A DNA stretch of 64,000 nucleotides from Sanderia malayensis. Taxonomy: Eukaryota; Cnidaria; Scyphozoa; Semaeostomeae; Pelagiidae. A program made the position numbers and the translations under genes. This document shows positions 35,278 through 45,400 of the stretch, piece after piece. The stretch lies in the NCBI GenBank assembly GCA_013076295.1, contig RQOL01000532.1, positions 1,364,001 through 1,428,000 of the forward strand, given 5' to 3'. Under the pieces are notes generated by a model, which saw nothing but the letters and a program-made list of their open reading frames with translations, ran no database searches and had not been told where the DNA came from. Position 1 is the first letter of the stretch. Every line of letters starts with the position of its first letter.

Positions 35278-35485
35278 CAGTGTCAGGGTAAAGGTTATGG
35301 CCGCTGCGCATGGCTCTCTTTCTTTCTTGCGCCGGAGCACATTTTGGTGCATGTTAAAGACTACAACTCTCTTTGCCACGTGATAATGTGTGTGAAGGCT
35401 GTTGCTGTTGAAAATTTAATCAAAGCAATCAAAGCGAGCAAAAAACATGAAAGAAATTTGTATTCCTTGATATCAATTCTTTTCG

Positions 35486-37042
35486 ATGGAGACCTCAAAA
35501 GACCTGTTATATGTCAACCCCGATAACGGTAACCAATTCAGACACTTTTTTATTTGCAGAACTTTAGTTTGGGATATTTTCTTGTCTGTTTATCTGACCA
35601 GACTAGACTAGCCACGTGGTCGGCAATGCTTAGGACCCATCTATTATAAACGGTTCTTTATTGAATTTATCGTAAGTATTCGATTAAGCCCCCAGCCTCG
35701 AATAAGCCTCTCCCCCTGGAATAAGCCCCCGCCCTAAAATCTTGTTTGCGAAATAAGCCCCCCTGGCTGGCCCCCGCCCCCGGCGGCTTAATGGAGATTT
35801 TGGAGGATTTCCAGTATATAATATTGCATTTATATTTGTTTATTATTGCATATTTTTACTTTATTATGCTTATTTATTTTCTATTAGATTGCTCACCGTT
35901 TTTGATAAATACTAACAAACAACAATGCAAAGAAGCTAGCAAACCAACCCAGCCACCAAAAATAACCAAAATTGAAGCATCTTCATGTAAGTATCATTTC
36001 TTCAAAGTCTCCACTCACTGACATAGTTTCAATTCCTGAAGCTTTCCCTTGTTTTATCCAATTGACTTCAGTTTAATTGACATAAGACAATCTTCCCCGA
36101 AGATTCTGTCTGTTATTGAGTAGCAAGACTTTCCTTTGGTATGCTGGTGTCTATGCCAAGCCAATGTTAAATGCGTGCACTCGTGTGCCCCCTGATTGTT
36201 TCCCAGGGAGTGTTAATTTCTCTATTGTTGAGTTTAATATAGATTGCTTGCTAATTATATCAATCCGAAAGGCGTTTTTTACCGCAGAGTCCTTCAGTTG
36301 CGATGAAATTATCAGTGATTTTCAGAATAAATATGTTTCACTCTTTTATTTTCAGTGTTGAATAGAGCACGAAGTTTCATACCGTTACTTGCTACAGCCA
36401 ATGAACAACTAGCAAAAGACATCAAGCTAAAATCAGCTGATGACTTCAACATTGAAAAAATTGAGGCGGATAGAAAGTTTATTGAAATGGTAAGTTTATG
36501 CTTTTGATTATTATTTATGTTTTAGCTATCACATTCAAAGTCCATTTAGTTTTGTTGTTGGGAGGACAGGGCGAGGGGTCATTCGTCTTTTAACAAGGAG
36601 TATTATTAGCCAATTAGGAAGAATTATGAATATTCATGGTTGTGTTGTGATTGGAACTATGATTATGATGAGCTATGGCTGGTTTAACTGAGGGCAAGCT
36701 GTACTAATTCTTTAGAATATTGGAATATTTGCCAAAGAGACTGATAGTGGAACTTCGAGTAGCGATGAATGTGATTCTGAAAGTGGTGATGATGATCTGT
36801 TAGCTGCCATGATAGGTGGAATTACTGAGGATAATTTCAAAATTAGCAGTGACCAGAAGCAAAATCCAAATTTAATAACAGAGATTGACTGTAAAGATAT
36901 TAATGAAAATTGCAACAATGATGCAGCAACATGCAGCCTCTCTGCAAAGAGTAGATCAAATGTTGTTAGAAAAGTCCCAAAATTAAGTAATAATAAAATG
37001 CGAAAGAAAAATCGAAAGAATGGAAAACATACAAAATTTTAA
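35486..37042 (+). CDS. NOPCHAP1: NOP protein chaperone 1
   Basis: Adaptor that links NOP58 to the R2TP chaperone during box C/D snoRNP assembly. Exons 35486-35528, 35888-35986, 36356-36489 and 36716-37042 join to 603 nt (200 aa) with consistent phases. Diagnostic segments: METSKDLLYVNPD at the start, then PFLINTNK, KITKIEASSLLNRARSFIP, LATANEQLAKDI, FNIEKIEADRKFIEMNIGIF, an acidic Ser-rich stretch (SGTSSSDECDSESGDDD), and GITEDNFKIS before a basic tail (KMRKKNRKNGKH). Order and spacing match the vertebrate protein (formerly C12orf45). Exon 1 lies between two opposing repeat clusters (35200-35277 and 35675-35765). Confidence 0.88.
35675..35765. repeat. ATTCGATTAAGCCCCC-type repeat cluster
   Basis: Four to five imperfect units (CGATTAAGCCCCC, CGAATAAGCCTC, GGAATAAGCCCCC, GAAATAAGCCCCCC). 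In reverse complement these resemble the units at 35200-35277. It lies in NOPCHAP1 intron 1. Confidence 0.65.
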
Positions 37043-37522
37043 AGTATTGAATTTCTTTTAATTCACATTCAGTTTTGTTTTATATGATAGGGTTTTTTGT
37101 AAAAAGTACTGACATATATTAGCCTTTTTAGCACAATTAATTGAGTTTTTCAGAGATATTATCGGGGTTGACTGCTTTTTTCCCCAACCAGACATCAGAA
37201 TTATCCAGTGGTCCTTTCTTTATGTGTTTACTTGAAAAATTCATGCTTAAAGTGCACCTTTACCCCAAATTTTTCCTGTAAATGATTAGAGTCCAATATA
37301 TATATTAGGAAAGTGAAAACAGAAATCAAATGAGGGATATATTTTTGAAGTTACGGCCCTTCAAAGTCAGTTTTTCTGTTCCCACAAACGCGCACATTGG
37401 GGCCTGGGAACTAATGACGTCTACCCACTAACACAGAATCTTCATGAAATAAAACTCAATGTACGTTCCTGCGTGGAAGATTGATAAGTTCACAAGGAAA
37501 AACAAAGGATTTAACTGCTGAA
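37043..37522. other. NOPCHAP1 3' flank, no gene seen
   Basis: AT-rich spacer between NOPCHAP1 and the next open frame. No clear repeat. Confidence 0.4.
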
Positions 37523-37765
37523 ATGAATTTTTCTGACTCTGAAAGCTTTAATACTAGTTCTGGAAGCCTTTCTGACTCAGCTGATCCTTCAAATTTGAGT
37601 TTGAAGATGAAAACTATCCAAACAAAGCTTTGGAATATAGTGAATGATCCAGTTGCTGATGCAGAGTTCCACAGACAACACCGTCAAGATGTTTTAGAGA
37701 GACAAAAGAGACTGGCGGCTCTTGAAGATCGTTTTCAGCAACGTGTGGATGTTAATGAATGGTAA
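37523..37765 (+). CDS. hypothetical small protein or first exon
   Basis: Not recognised. From the ATG at 37523 the frame gives 80 aa: a Ser/Asp-rich start (MNFSDSESFNTSSGSLSDS) then a charged helix (LWNIVNDPVADAEFHRQHRQ, RQKRLAALEDRFQQRV). The composition looks like real coding sequence. A GTAATA at 37762 could be a donor, making this a first exon whose continuation I could not find before the THAP gene. The gene would be convergent with THAP. Confidence 0.4.
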   Translation: MNFSDSESFNTSSGSLSDSADPSNLSLKMKTIQTKLWNIVNDPVADAEFHRQHRQDVLERQKRLAALEDRFQQRVDVNEW

Positions 37766-38073
37766 TATATATTTTTATCCTTGAATGTTTGTAAGCATAT
37801 AGGTAGTCTTGCAATATTTTTTGTCTTGTCTATGTAAATCCATTGTCTTCATCATCATCAGCATTATCAGTTATGTCTTTATCTTTGTGAAAGCATTTTC
37901 GAACACAAGATTGACCCCCTTCTTTCAACAGTTTTTGACCCAACTTTCTGTTTTCTGGGTAACAAAAGAAATCATTACACTGTTCTTATTGATGAAATCA
38001 GGGGGAAATTTTTCTAGTGCATATATTGATAATGATAAAAGACTAGAGAGGTCATACATACTGACTGTGAACT

Positions 38074-39016
38074 TCATTTTGCCTTATTTGTCATAGTTGT
38101 CAATTTTGCTCTCAGAGACAACAATCTGTTTTTCAGGACTCTATTTTCATTCTGTAGAGCGATGCACCCAACACAGTCCTTGGTTTGGGTATATCTTTCC
38201 TTGAACTTAACAAAGAAATATGTTATCAACAATGAAAATGATCACTAAAATGCGTAGGTTACAAAATAGCAAGTTACAAAATTGTTTACAAGAGTGATGA
38301 GAGAAAAGATGATTGGTACATGAAAAAATATTAGATTCTCATAGAGTAAGAAGAGTGTTTTCATCCAACGTACCATCGCCTCGTCTTCTGGCAATTTAAC
38401 ATCAACAATATCATTGCAATCTGATGATGTTGCATCGAATGGCAGCAAGTTATCTGCTTCTGCATCAACATATTCTGCAGAAGCAGATAACTTGCATCTT
38501 TCCAAAGCATCTTTTACAGCCTATAATAAAACAGTTAGATTACCGTTTTTATTTCGAAATATGCTCCAATTAAGATCATTAAATATAGATTAATTGACTA
38601 AGGGTAGATGTTACGTAACTAACTTGTCGATTTCTCCTTTTTTGGGCAGATGTAAGAGTACCCCGCTCACTGCTTGAGCTAGGCCCATCACCTTCCTCCC
38701 TCGGCTTTGCTGGTATTGTTGGCACTGGAACAACGCCGATTTCATCTCGGATGAGCCTTGGTGTACATGGATCCTGTCCTTCTATGGCAAAATATCTTCT
38801 CGTGTAGTCCTCTGGTTTAAAATGAGCACTACATATCTTTGAGGTAGATGTTGGTTTCCAATGAGCACGTTTAACCTTCACAAAATTAATCCACTTACGC
38901 CGTCTTTTTTTACCGATTGGGTTATCACTTCCATAAAATGGGATTGCATGAAGGGCTATACCCTTTTTTACATCTGAACAATTACTGCAATTCCCCGCAA
39001 CACATCTATTTGGCAT
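38074..39016 (-). CDS. THAP-domain zinc finger protein
   Basis: Sequence-specific DNA-binding protein with an N-terminal THAP finger. Exons in transcript order: 39016-38624, 38520-38374, 38205-38074; 672 nt, 223 aa, all phases agree. The C2CH ligands are visible: Cys5 and Cys10 in MPNRCVAGNC, and Cys/His in KICSAHF, then EDYTRR. The AVPTIP-like end of the domain is VVPVPTIPAK. A basic linker (AQKRRNRQ) follows, then an acidic region (exon 2) and a final leucine-rich coiled coil (ALQNENRVLKNRLLSLRAKL), the usual THAP plan for dimerisation. Which THAP paralog cannot be told. THAP fingers also derive from P-element transposases, but no transposase region follows here. Confidence 0.88.
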
Positions 39017-39061
39017 TTTTTCCGAAACAGAAGCTAAACACTGATCAACAAGAAGGAAGGC

Positions 39062-39238
39062 CTACTTTAAAGGTAGAAACTTTCGCGGGAAGAAACTTGA
39101 AATGAAACTTTCGCGGGAAAAAACGCGAAATTTCTGGAATTAACTTTCGCGTTTTAGGCAAAATCGGATATTTTGCGAGAATAAACTTTCGCGAATTCCA
39201 AGTCTGAACAGAAACTTTAAACAGAAACCTTAAAGTAG
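39062..39238. mobile_element. 177-bp MITE with CTACTTTAAGGT ends and TTTCGCG motifs
   Basis: CTACTTTAAAGGT at the left faces ACCTTAAAGTAG at the right. Inside, AACTTTCGCG occurs about four times. The same motif cluster recurs at 41220-41350 beyond the MULE remnant, so the two may be parts of one larger element. Confidence 0.5.
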
Positions 39239-39972
39239 TTTTTATTCAAAGTGAAACTTTTTCATAAATTGTTCTCATTTTTACAACGTTAACAGAAGAA
39301 GAACGGTAACAGGTCGTTTCGCCCAACCACCATTTCACCCAACAACCGTTTCGCCCAACTTGGATTATTCGCCCAACCTTTGTGGGCGTTTCGCCCAACT
39401 CCCGCAAGACCTTTCGCCCAACCTCAAGAGACCATTCGACCAACAAGGTGATAACTGCTATCTGAGTCATGTGAATTCTGAAAAACAACAATGTTTCCTA
39501 GGAAGTATCTACAATTATTTAAAGTGCCCCTACGGCTTGAAAGAAAATAGACTCAGTGTTTCCGAGAAAGTTAATTCCATTAAAGTATGCTACAACAGAG
39601 ATGTAGCAATCAAAAATCAAACAATCAAAAATTGTTGTATTGTAATTGCTAGTATTGTCCCCAGTATATAATAATAATAAATAATAATAATATGCCATAT
39701 TGCACTGCTTTTACAAGTTTGGCGGCAAATACAGCATCCTAAACCCCTTCTCTAGCGATTTGGAAAGTTAAACAATAGCTTGCCCCCAGAGATCGAAGGC
39801 GTAAACAACATTAGTAAACAACAAACAATTGATTCAATCAAGCTCTCTGATTGGTGGAGTGCGGTTTTTTCGAGCCAAAAAACTCAATAAGAAAACAGAA
39901 GTTTACAGATAATTTCAGTACTCAGTGCACAATTTGAATCATTATCATCAGCAGTGAACGAATCGAACGAAT

Positions 39973-40227
39973 ATGGAGTATTTTTGTGTTTCGTGTAAAA
40001 AGGAGGTACGCCCTCGACAAGAAGCCATAGAATGCGACAAGTGCAAGAGATGGCAGCACCGCACTTGCAAAAGTGGAGTAAGCCGTGAAGACTACAGACC
40101 CTTCAATCGTAAAGAAATTGAAATAGATTGGAAATGTGAAGACTGTAGGGATGGTAGCGTGACTGTGTTTGACCGCGCAGAACACAACGGACTATCTAGT
40201 AGTTCTCAACTAGACATAAGTTTCCAA
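39973..40227 (+). CDS. PHD-type zinc finger exon of the MULE element
   Basis: 85 residues from ATG to a GTAAGT donor. Cys pairs C6/C9, ECDKC, then H and C in RWQHRTC, and a final pair in WKCEDC form a C4HC3 PHD pattern. Such fingers often precede MULE transposases in invertebrates. The downstream partner exon encoding the catalytic core is not present. Confidence 0.65.
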
Positions 40228-40345
40228 GTAAGTGTTAAGTATAAATATATAAAGATTTCCATCAGTTCTGCTCAATTCAAGGACCGAATCCACATGTACA
40301 TCCTGGGCAGCCCGGCATAAATAGAAAAACAAAGATCGTCAATAC

Positions 40346-40696
40346 ATGCGAGAAAATTGGATCGAATGCAACATATGGTCACCAGAAACATGGTCAGTTT
40401 TTCAACAGCCAATCCGGACAAATAATGACGTCGAGGGGTGGCACAGAAGAATAAACAACAAATGCGGAAGATCACAGATCCAACTTTATATGCTGATTCC
40501 TCTGCTAAACACAGAAGCGAGATTCGTCTCATTACAGGCACGACTCGTCAAGGATGGGAAGCTTGCTCGATATCAGAGGAAGACATACCGCAATCGCCAG
40601 GCGCAGTTCTTCAAACTTTGGGACGATTATGTTGCTTCAAAAATAACAACAACTGGCCTTCTTCGAGCTTGCGCTCGACTTAATATGCCGCAATAA
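40346..40696 (+). pseudogene. MULE transposase C-terminal fragment
   Basis: Open for 116 codons. RTNNDVEGWHRRINNK and the following LIPLLNTEARFV are typical of the C-terminal helix region of metazoan MULE transposases. Catalytic DDE positions lie upstream in intact elements and are absent here, so this is a deletion derivative. Confidence 0.75.
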
Positions 40697-41353
40697 TATT
40701 ATTAAAAAACACAGTATCGCACTTAATACTTGCATTAACATTATTTATTTCTTTATTATTGACAATTTTTTTCCTTCTTGTGCATATTCTTCTGTTGTTT
40801 AACTATTGACACATTTTTATTCCTTCGAAAAGTACACAATCGTTTATCATTGTCTCAAGCACCTGAAACCCGCTGAAATTGTATGGGCCTATCATAGATT
40901 TGAAAGGTTTGAAAGAAGTTTGGGTGAAATTTTCATGAGAGTTGGGCGAAACATCTATAACGGTTGGGCGAAACATCCATAGGGGTTGGGCGAATAGTCT
41001 AAAGCGGTTGGGCGAATCATCTTTAGAGGTTGGGCGAAATGGCGGTTGGGCGAATGATCTAGAAAGCAGAAGAACAATATTGTAATAAGTCAGCTTCGTT
41101 TCCGTATTCACTCTGCCTTTTCTGCCTTCCCTTTTCTTTCTATGAAACTAACTAACTAATGAATAAATATTTTTCTTTGTTAATCGCCTTTCACTCTGAG
41201 ATTACCAGTTTTTCACAACAGCGTTTTTGCGAGAATAAACTTTCGCGAATTTGCAATTTTGAAATTTTTATCAAGCATAAACTTTCGCGAATTTCATATT
41301 TTAGAAAGTTTCGCGCAATAAACTTTCGCGAAAAACGCGAAAGTTTCCACCTT

Positions 41354-42466
41354 CTCAACATTTCTTGGAACTGTGTCACTGGGCAGACGTCACAACAAAC
41401 TAGCCCCAGGTTTTTTTTGTTTTCTCGGTCATGGAATCAAAAAATGCTACAAGTTTGCAACTTTGAAATGCAATAAAATATTACTGGAATGAGATAAACC
41501 AATGCTGTTTTAAATTTTCGGTTAAAATTACACACATCTTTTTTTGCAATTCAGAAACCCTGTTGTCAGCCCTGATCATCTTAATGTGTAGCCCAAAATA
41601 GTCACTGTTTTTATATTGCGTGAAATTATCAGCTCCTTATTTGTAGTTGTGTGGTCTTTGACAATACATTTCATTCAATACAGCATCTTTATTTTGTATT
41701 TCTTTGCAATGATTTTCACCCCTGTGATTGGGGAGTTAATTTTATGCAGAGGGATTGTTGTTATACTTTAGTATCTATCGAAACTTCACACTCAAACGCA
41801 ATCCTGTTCACGACATGTTAAATTTTCATATTTATTACTTTCTGCAGTGTTAAACAGGCACATTGGCAAATTACGTTAGTCAGTTTGCTTGCTCGCCATT
41901 GAATTGAATCGCTGTACTCTTCACAATATCTAAAACGAATCATGGCTTTGCATTGCATGCTTCTAGGGAGACATACTACAGTGCAGAATAAGACTCCATT
42001 TGATCATGCAGGCTGCAATGCTGCTCTTCTCTTGCAACGACTCTGGTGAATAAACATATACCAGCAAGGACCACCACAGCGTCACAGCTTTTCACCGTAG
42101 TTACGAACCTGCGTTACAGGTGCAAGCGCCATCGCAGCTACTGCAGTTTCGCAACAGTATTGACCCATTATTAATAATACATGGAGTTTGAGTTGGCCTT
42201 CTGGAAATATATATTTATAATCTACTTATCTATCGTCAGTAAAATATGCATAAACCATCTGGGTGTCAAAATATTAATCTAAAAAGATTTAAGCGTCTAT
42301 AACTCAAATGTTATAACCTCTATATATTTCATAGTTTTGAGTGGAAATAAATCCTCCACGAACTACTAAAACGAGTCACAAATAAAAACAAATATTCATG
42401 ACCCTATACTCTGAGATATATAATTCTTTTAAATAAATAAATAATTATATGCAAATTGCAAAGTGA
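41354..42466. other. no gene seen
   Basis: AT-rich spacer between the MULE/TTTCGCG zone and the BICD stop codon. It probably includes the BICD 3' UTR. No exon or repeat recognised. Confidence 0.45.
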
Positions 42467-45400
42467 TTAAACTCTGGTTATGGGTCTGGCGGGCGTTGAT
42501 TTTTTCGGCTTGTTATTGGTAGTTTTACGCGTAAAGGCACGCAGTCTCTCTCTTGCCAACTCGAATTCTTCAAGCCGTTGAGTAAGTGCTATTTTTTGAT
42601 GTATGGCCTGTTTGAGAAGATGATTCAACGTGGCTTTCTCGTCTTCAGCACTGCTCAATTTTCGCTGCAATTCATCGAGCTGGTTCACGTACTCCTCACA
42701 GCGTCCAGCAAACATGCTGCGCAGCGACGCGAACGTCTGGCACTCTGATTTCAAAGCTTTAATCTGTCGTTTCAACTGCGCCATGGCCTCAGTTTGAACG
42801 GCTTTGTCGTTCTCGTAACGGCTCTTTAAATTTGCCAACGCCACCTCGTATGTCGATTTATTTGCTTTCAAAACAGTTCGCAACGTGCTAATCTGTTCTC
42901 GTTTCGTTCCCAGCAAGCCTTGTAGCTTCAAAATCTGCTCTCGCAACGTATCATCACTCGGCATCGTATTTGCTGACGAAGCATCCTCATGATTGGTTGG
43001 TTGTTTCTTGTTACCAACCTCCTCGCGCGACTTAGCCACTGCTTTCTCAACCGCAGCTGTCAGCGAGCGAACCTGGTCTTTAACGCTTGTTATCAGCTTG
43101 TAGCATTGTTTCGGCGAGCCTCTATCCATTTTCGAATCACCCGTAGAGCTACTCTTCACAACAGCGTCACCCCCGTTCGCAATTGGTCTTGCCAAGCCAG
43201 GCACTGTTGATCTCTCCGCATCTGACATGGGTGTCAAGGGGGGTGACACGGGCAAGCTTTCCCCACTTGCAACAACATTCTGATACAATCGTGCGAGATC
43301 TTTGCTCACAAACGATAACTCGTCCTGCGTACAATTTAGGCCACCCTGCGCCTCCCCAGCCACGCTCGTCAACATCTTCACATCGTCCTGTAAATTCTTA
43401 ACAGACCTTTCTGATTCGTGTAACTTTCTCTTCAGCTCTCTGATCTCTTCGTTTAGTTTATTCACCTCTTCTTTCAATTTTATATCATTGTTGTCTTTTT
43501 CCTTCTGCAAGCGATCCCTCTCTTCGCTCAACTTTGCGAGGTCTTTCTGCGACTCCTTCAAAAATCCCTGCATCGCAGCCTCCTTATCGTGATGCTGTTT
43601 AACGATCTTCTTCAAATCTTCCACCTCCTTCAGTAAATTATTGTGATCGGATGCGGAGGAGCTATGATTGCCCGCGTCATCATTATCATCGCTCAAGATT
43701 TCACAGAGGGCCTTCGCTTCGCTCAACGTCTCAAATGCGTCGAGGTTGTTCTGCAGTTTGGATAAATGCGCATCCTTGTCACTCAACGCACGCACCAAAT
43801 CCGCCTTCTCACCACGAATGACTTTCAACTGCTCTTCAAGTTCCTTCACCTCCGTCAACTGCAGCTCTTTCATCAAGTCATCCACCAACCCGGGGTTCGG
43901 CGCTGGCGAGGAGATCTTAAACTCCTCCGTAATTTTCCTCACTATCGGATGCTCCTGCTCATCGTCACTGACGTAATTCACCTCCGCACTTTCGATATTC
44001 CACGAGCGGTACACCTGCTCTTGTTTAACTTCCTGCAGCTCCTTCTGCAAGTGACTGTTACGTTCCCTTGACTCGCGCAGCGTCTCCAACGCTTCGTTCA
44101 ATTGCTTATGATAATGCTCTCGTGCTTCCGTCGCCATTTGTAACTGCAACTGCAGATTATCAACCTCGTCAGACAGACTCTTGTTTTCCACCTTCAATCC
44201 TTCGTATTCAACAAGCGTTGATTTCAAACTCGATAGCTGTTTTTGCAACGTGATGTTCTCTTCTTCAAGCTCGGCATATTCCTGCGTGGATAGGCCCTCC
44301 CTGTCCTTGTATCCCTTGATCTCCTGTTGCAGTTGTCCCTTGACGTCACCTAACTTGTCTAGTTGTTTCTGGAAGGTGTTGATCTGAAGTTTCAAGTCTT
44401 CGTTCTCTCGGCGACACAGTTTGTCTTCTTTTCTCACGTTCTTCAGGTCCGTTTCGAGTTGTTTCACTTTGTTTACCAGGTTAGTTTCCCTTGTTTGGCT
44501 CTCCTCGACCAACTGGGCCTTGTTCTTATCGTCCCCTTTGCAGAGTTTCTCATTTTCAAGCCGCAGTTTTTCCAGTTGCTATGAAAAAGTAAACAAGAAG
44601 ATCAACACATGTACGGCAATTATATGGAGTAAATTAAATATCGCAGACCACCCAGTCCCCAAAACCCAGTCTTGCATTGCACTGTAATTTGCATGCAAAA
44701 GGCATAAGCAATCTTGAACAGATTGGTCAAAAATTTCTACTTCCTCGAATACCAACTTCCCTGATTCTAATGCAAATTAGAAATGTGAACCAGGCTTAAA
44801 TTTCCAAGGTTTCACAAAAATCTTCAGAATTTATTTTCGTTCAGGATACAAGATTATAAATGCCAACGGTAGGGGCGTAAATAGAGGGGGGTCAGGGGGC
44901 GAGAACCCCCTGTAGAGCTAAACTGCTGTTTTGTCGGAAAATTTCTGGTCTTGTCGGAAAATAAATATCTTCTGTTTACGTTAAGTTCTAGTTAATTTCC
45001 TTATCTTATATTCATAGTCTTAAAGAAGCAAAAATGCTCATTAGTTTTCTTGTCGGAAAATCTAAATTTCTCACGCGTTACTTTGCTTGACTTGGACGTT
45101 AGAAAACGACCAACAAAAGGAACACAATTTGGCATGCAATTTCGGAAACAATGACGTAGCATGACCCAGACTTCTGGGACGACCGCAAACCTACTGAAGA
45201 CAATAAGAGTGTTTAGTTTCAATGATGACTGTATTTAATACAGTCATCGTTGAAATCAATCACCATTGCCGAGCAATGTTGGCTCAAAGAGACAAAGAAA
45301 CAGGTCAATTATTTTTTGTGAGGAAACGGGTTTTGTCCGCGATAGAATATCAAATATCGTAAACTGTTGTTTTGTGTTGAAAATACGTGGAGACGAGAGA

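Larger units (their letters stand above)
39316..41055 (+). mobile_element. MULE-like transposon remnant with opposing 7-unit motif arrays
   Basis: The left array has seven 12-bp units close to GTTTCGCCCAAC, starting at 39316, 39332, 39348, 39366, 39388, 39411 and 39433. The right array has seven units in inverse orientation (GTTGGGCGAAAC), starting near 40918, 40941, 40963, 40985, 41007, 41029 and 41044. Between them are a PHD-finger exon and the C-terminal part of a MULE transposase, while the transposase core is missing. True ends and target duplication were not resolved; a TTTCGCG-rich zone outside each array (to about 39070 and 41353) may belong to it. Confidence 0.7.

Noticed and set aside
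42989..44687. Several plus-strand frames of 60-100 codons opposite BICD
   Set aside because: Shadows of a long coiled-coil coding exon on the other strand.
44870..44925. G-rich GGGGCGTAAATAGAGGGGGG stretch as an hAT end
   Set aside because: Resembles the subterminal part of the 16514 element, but no opposite end or target duplication was found in the BICD intron.
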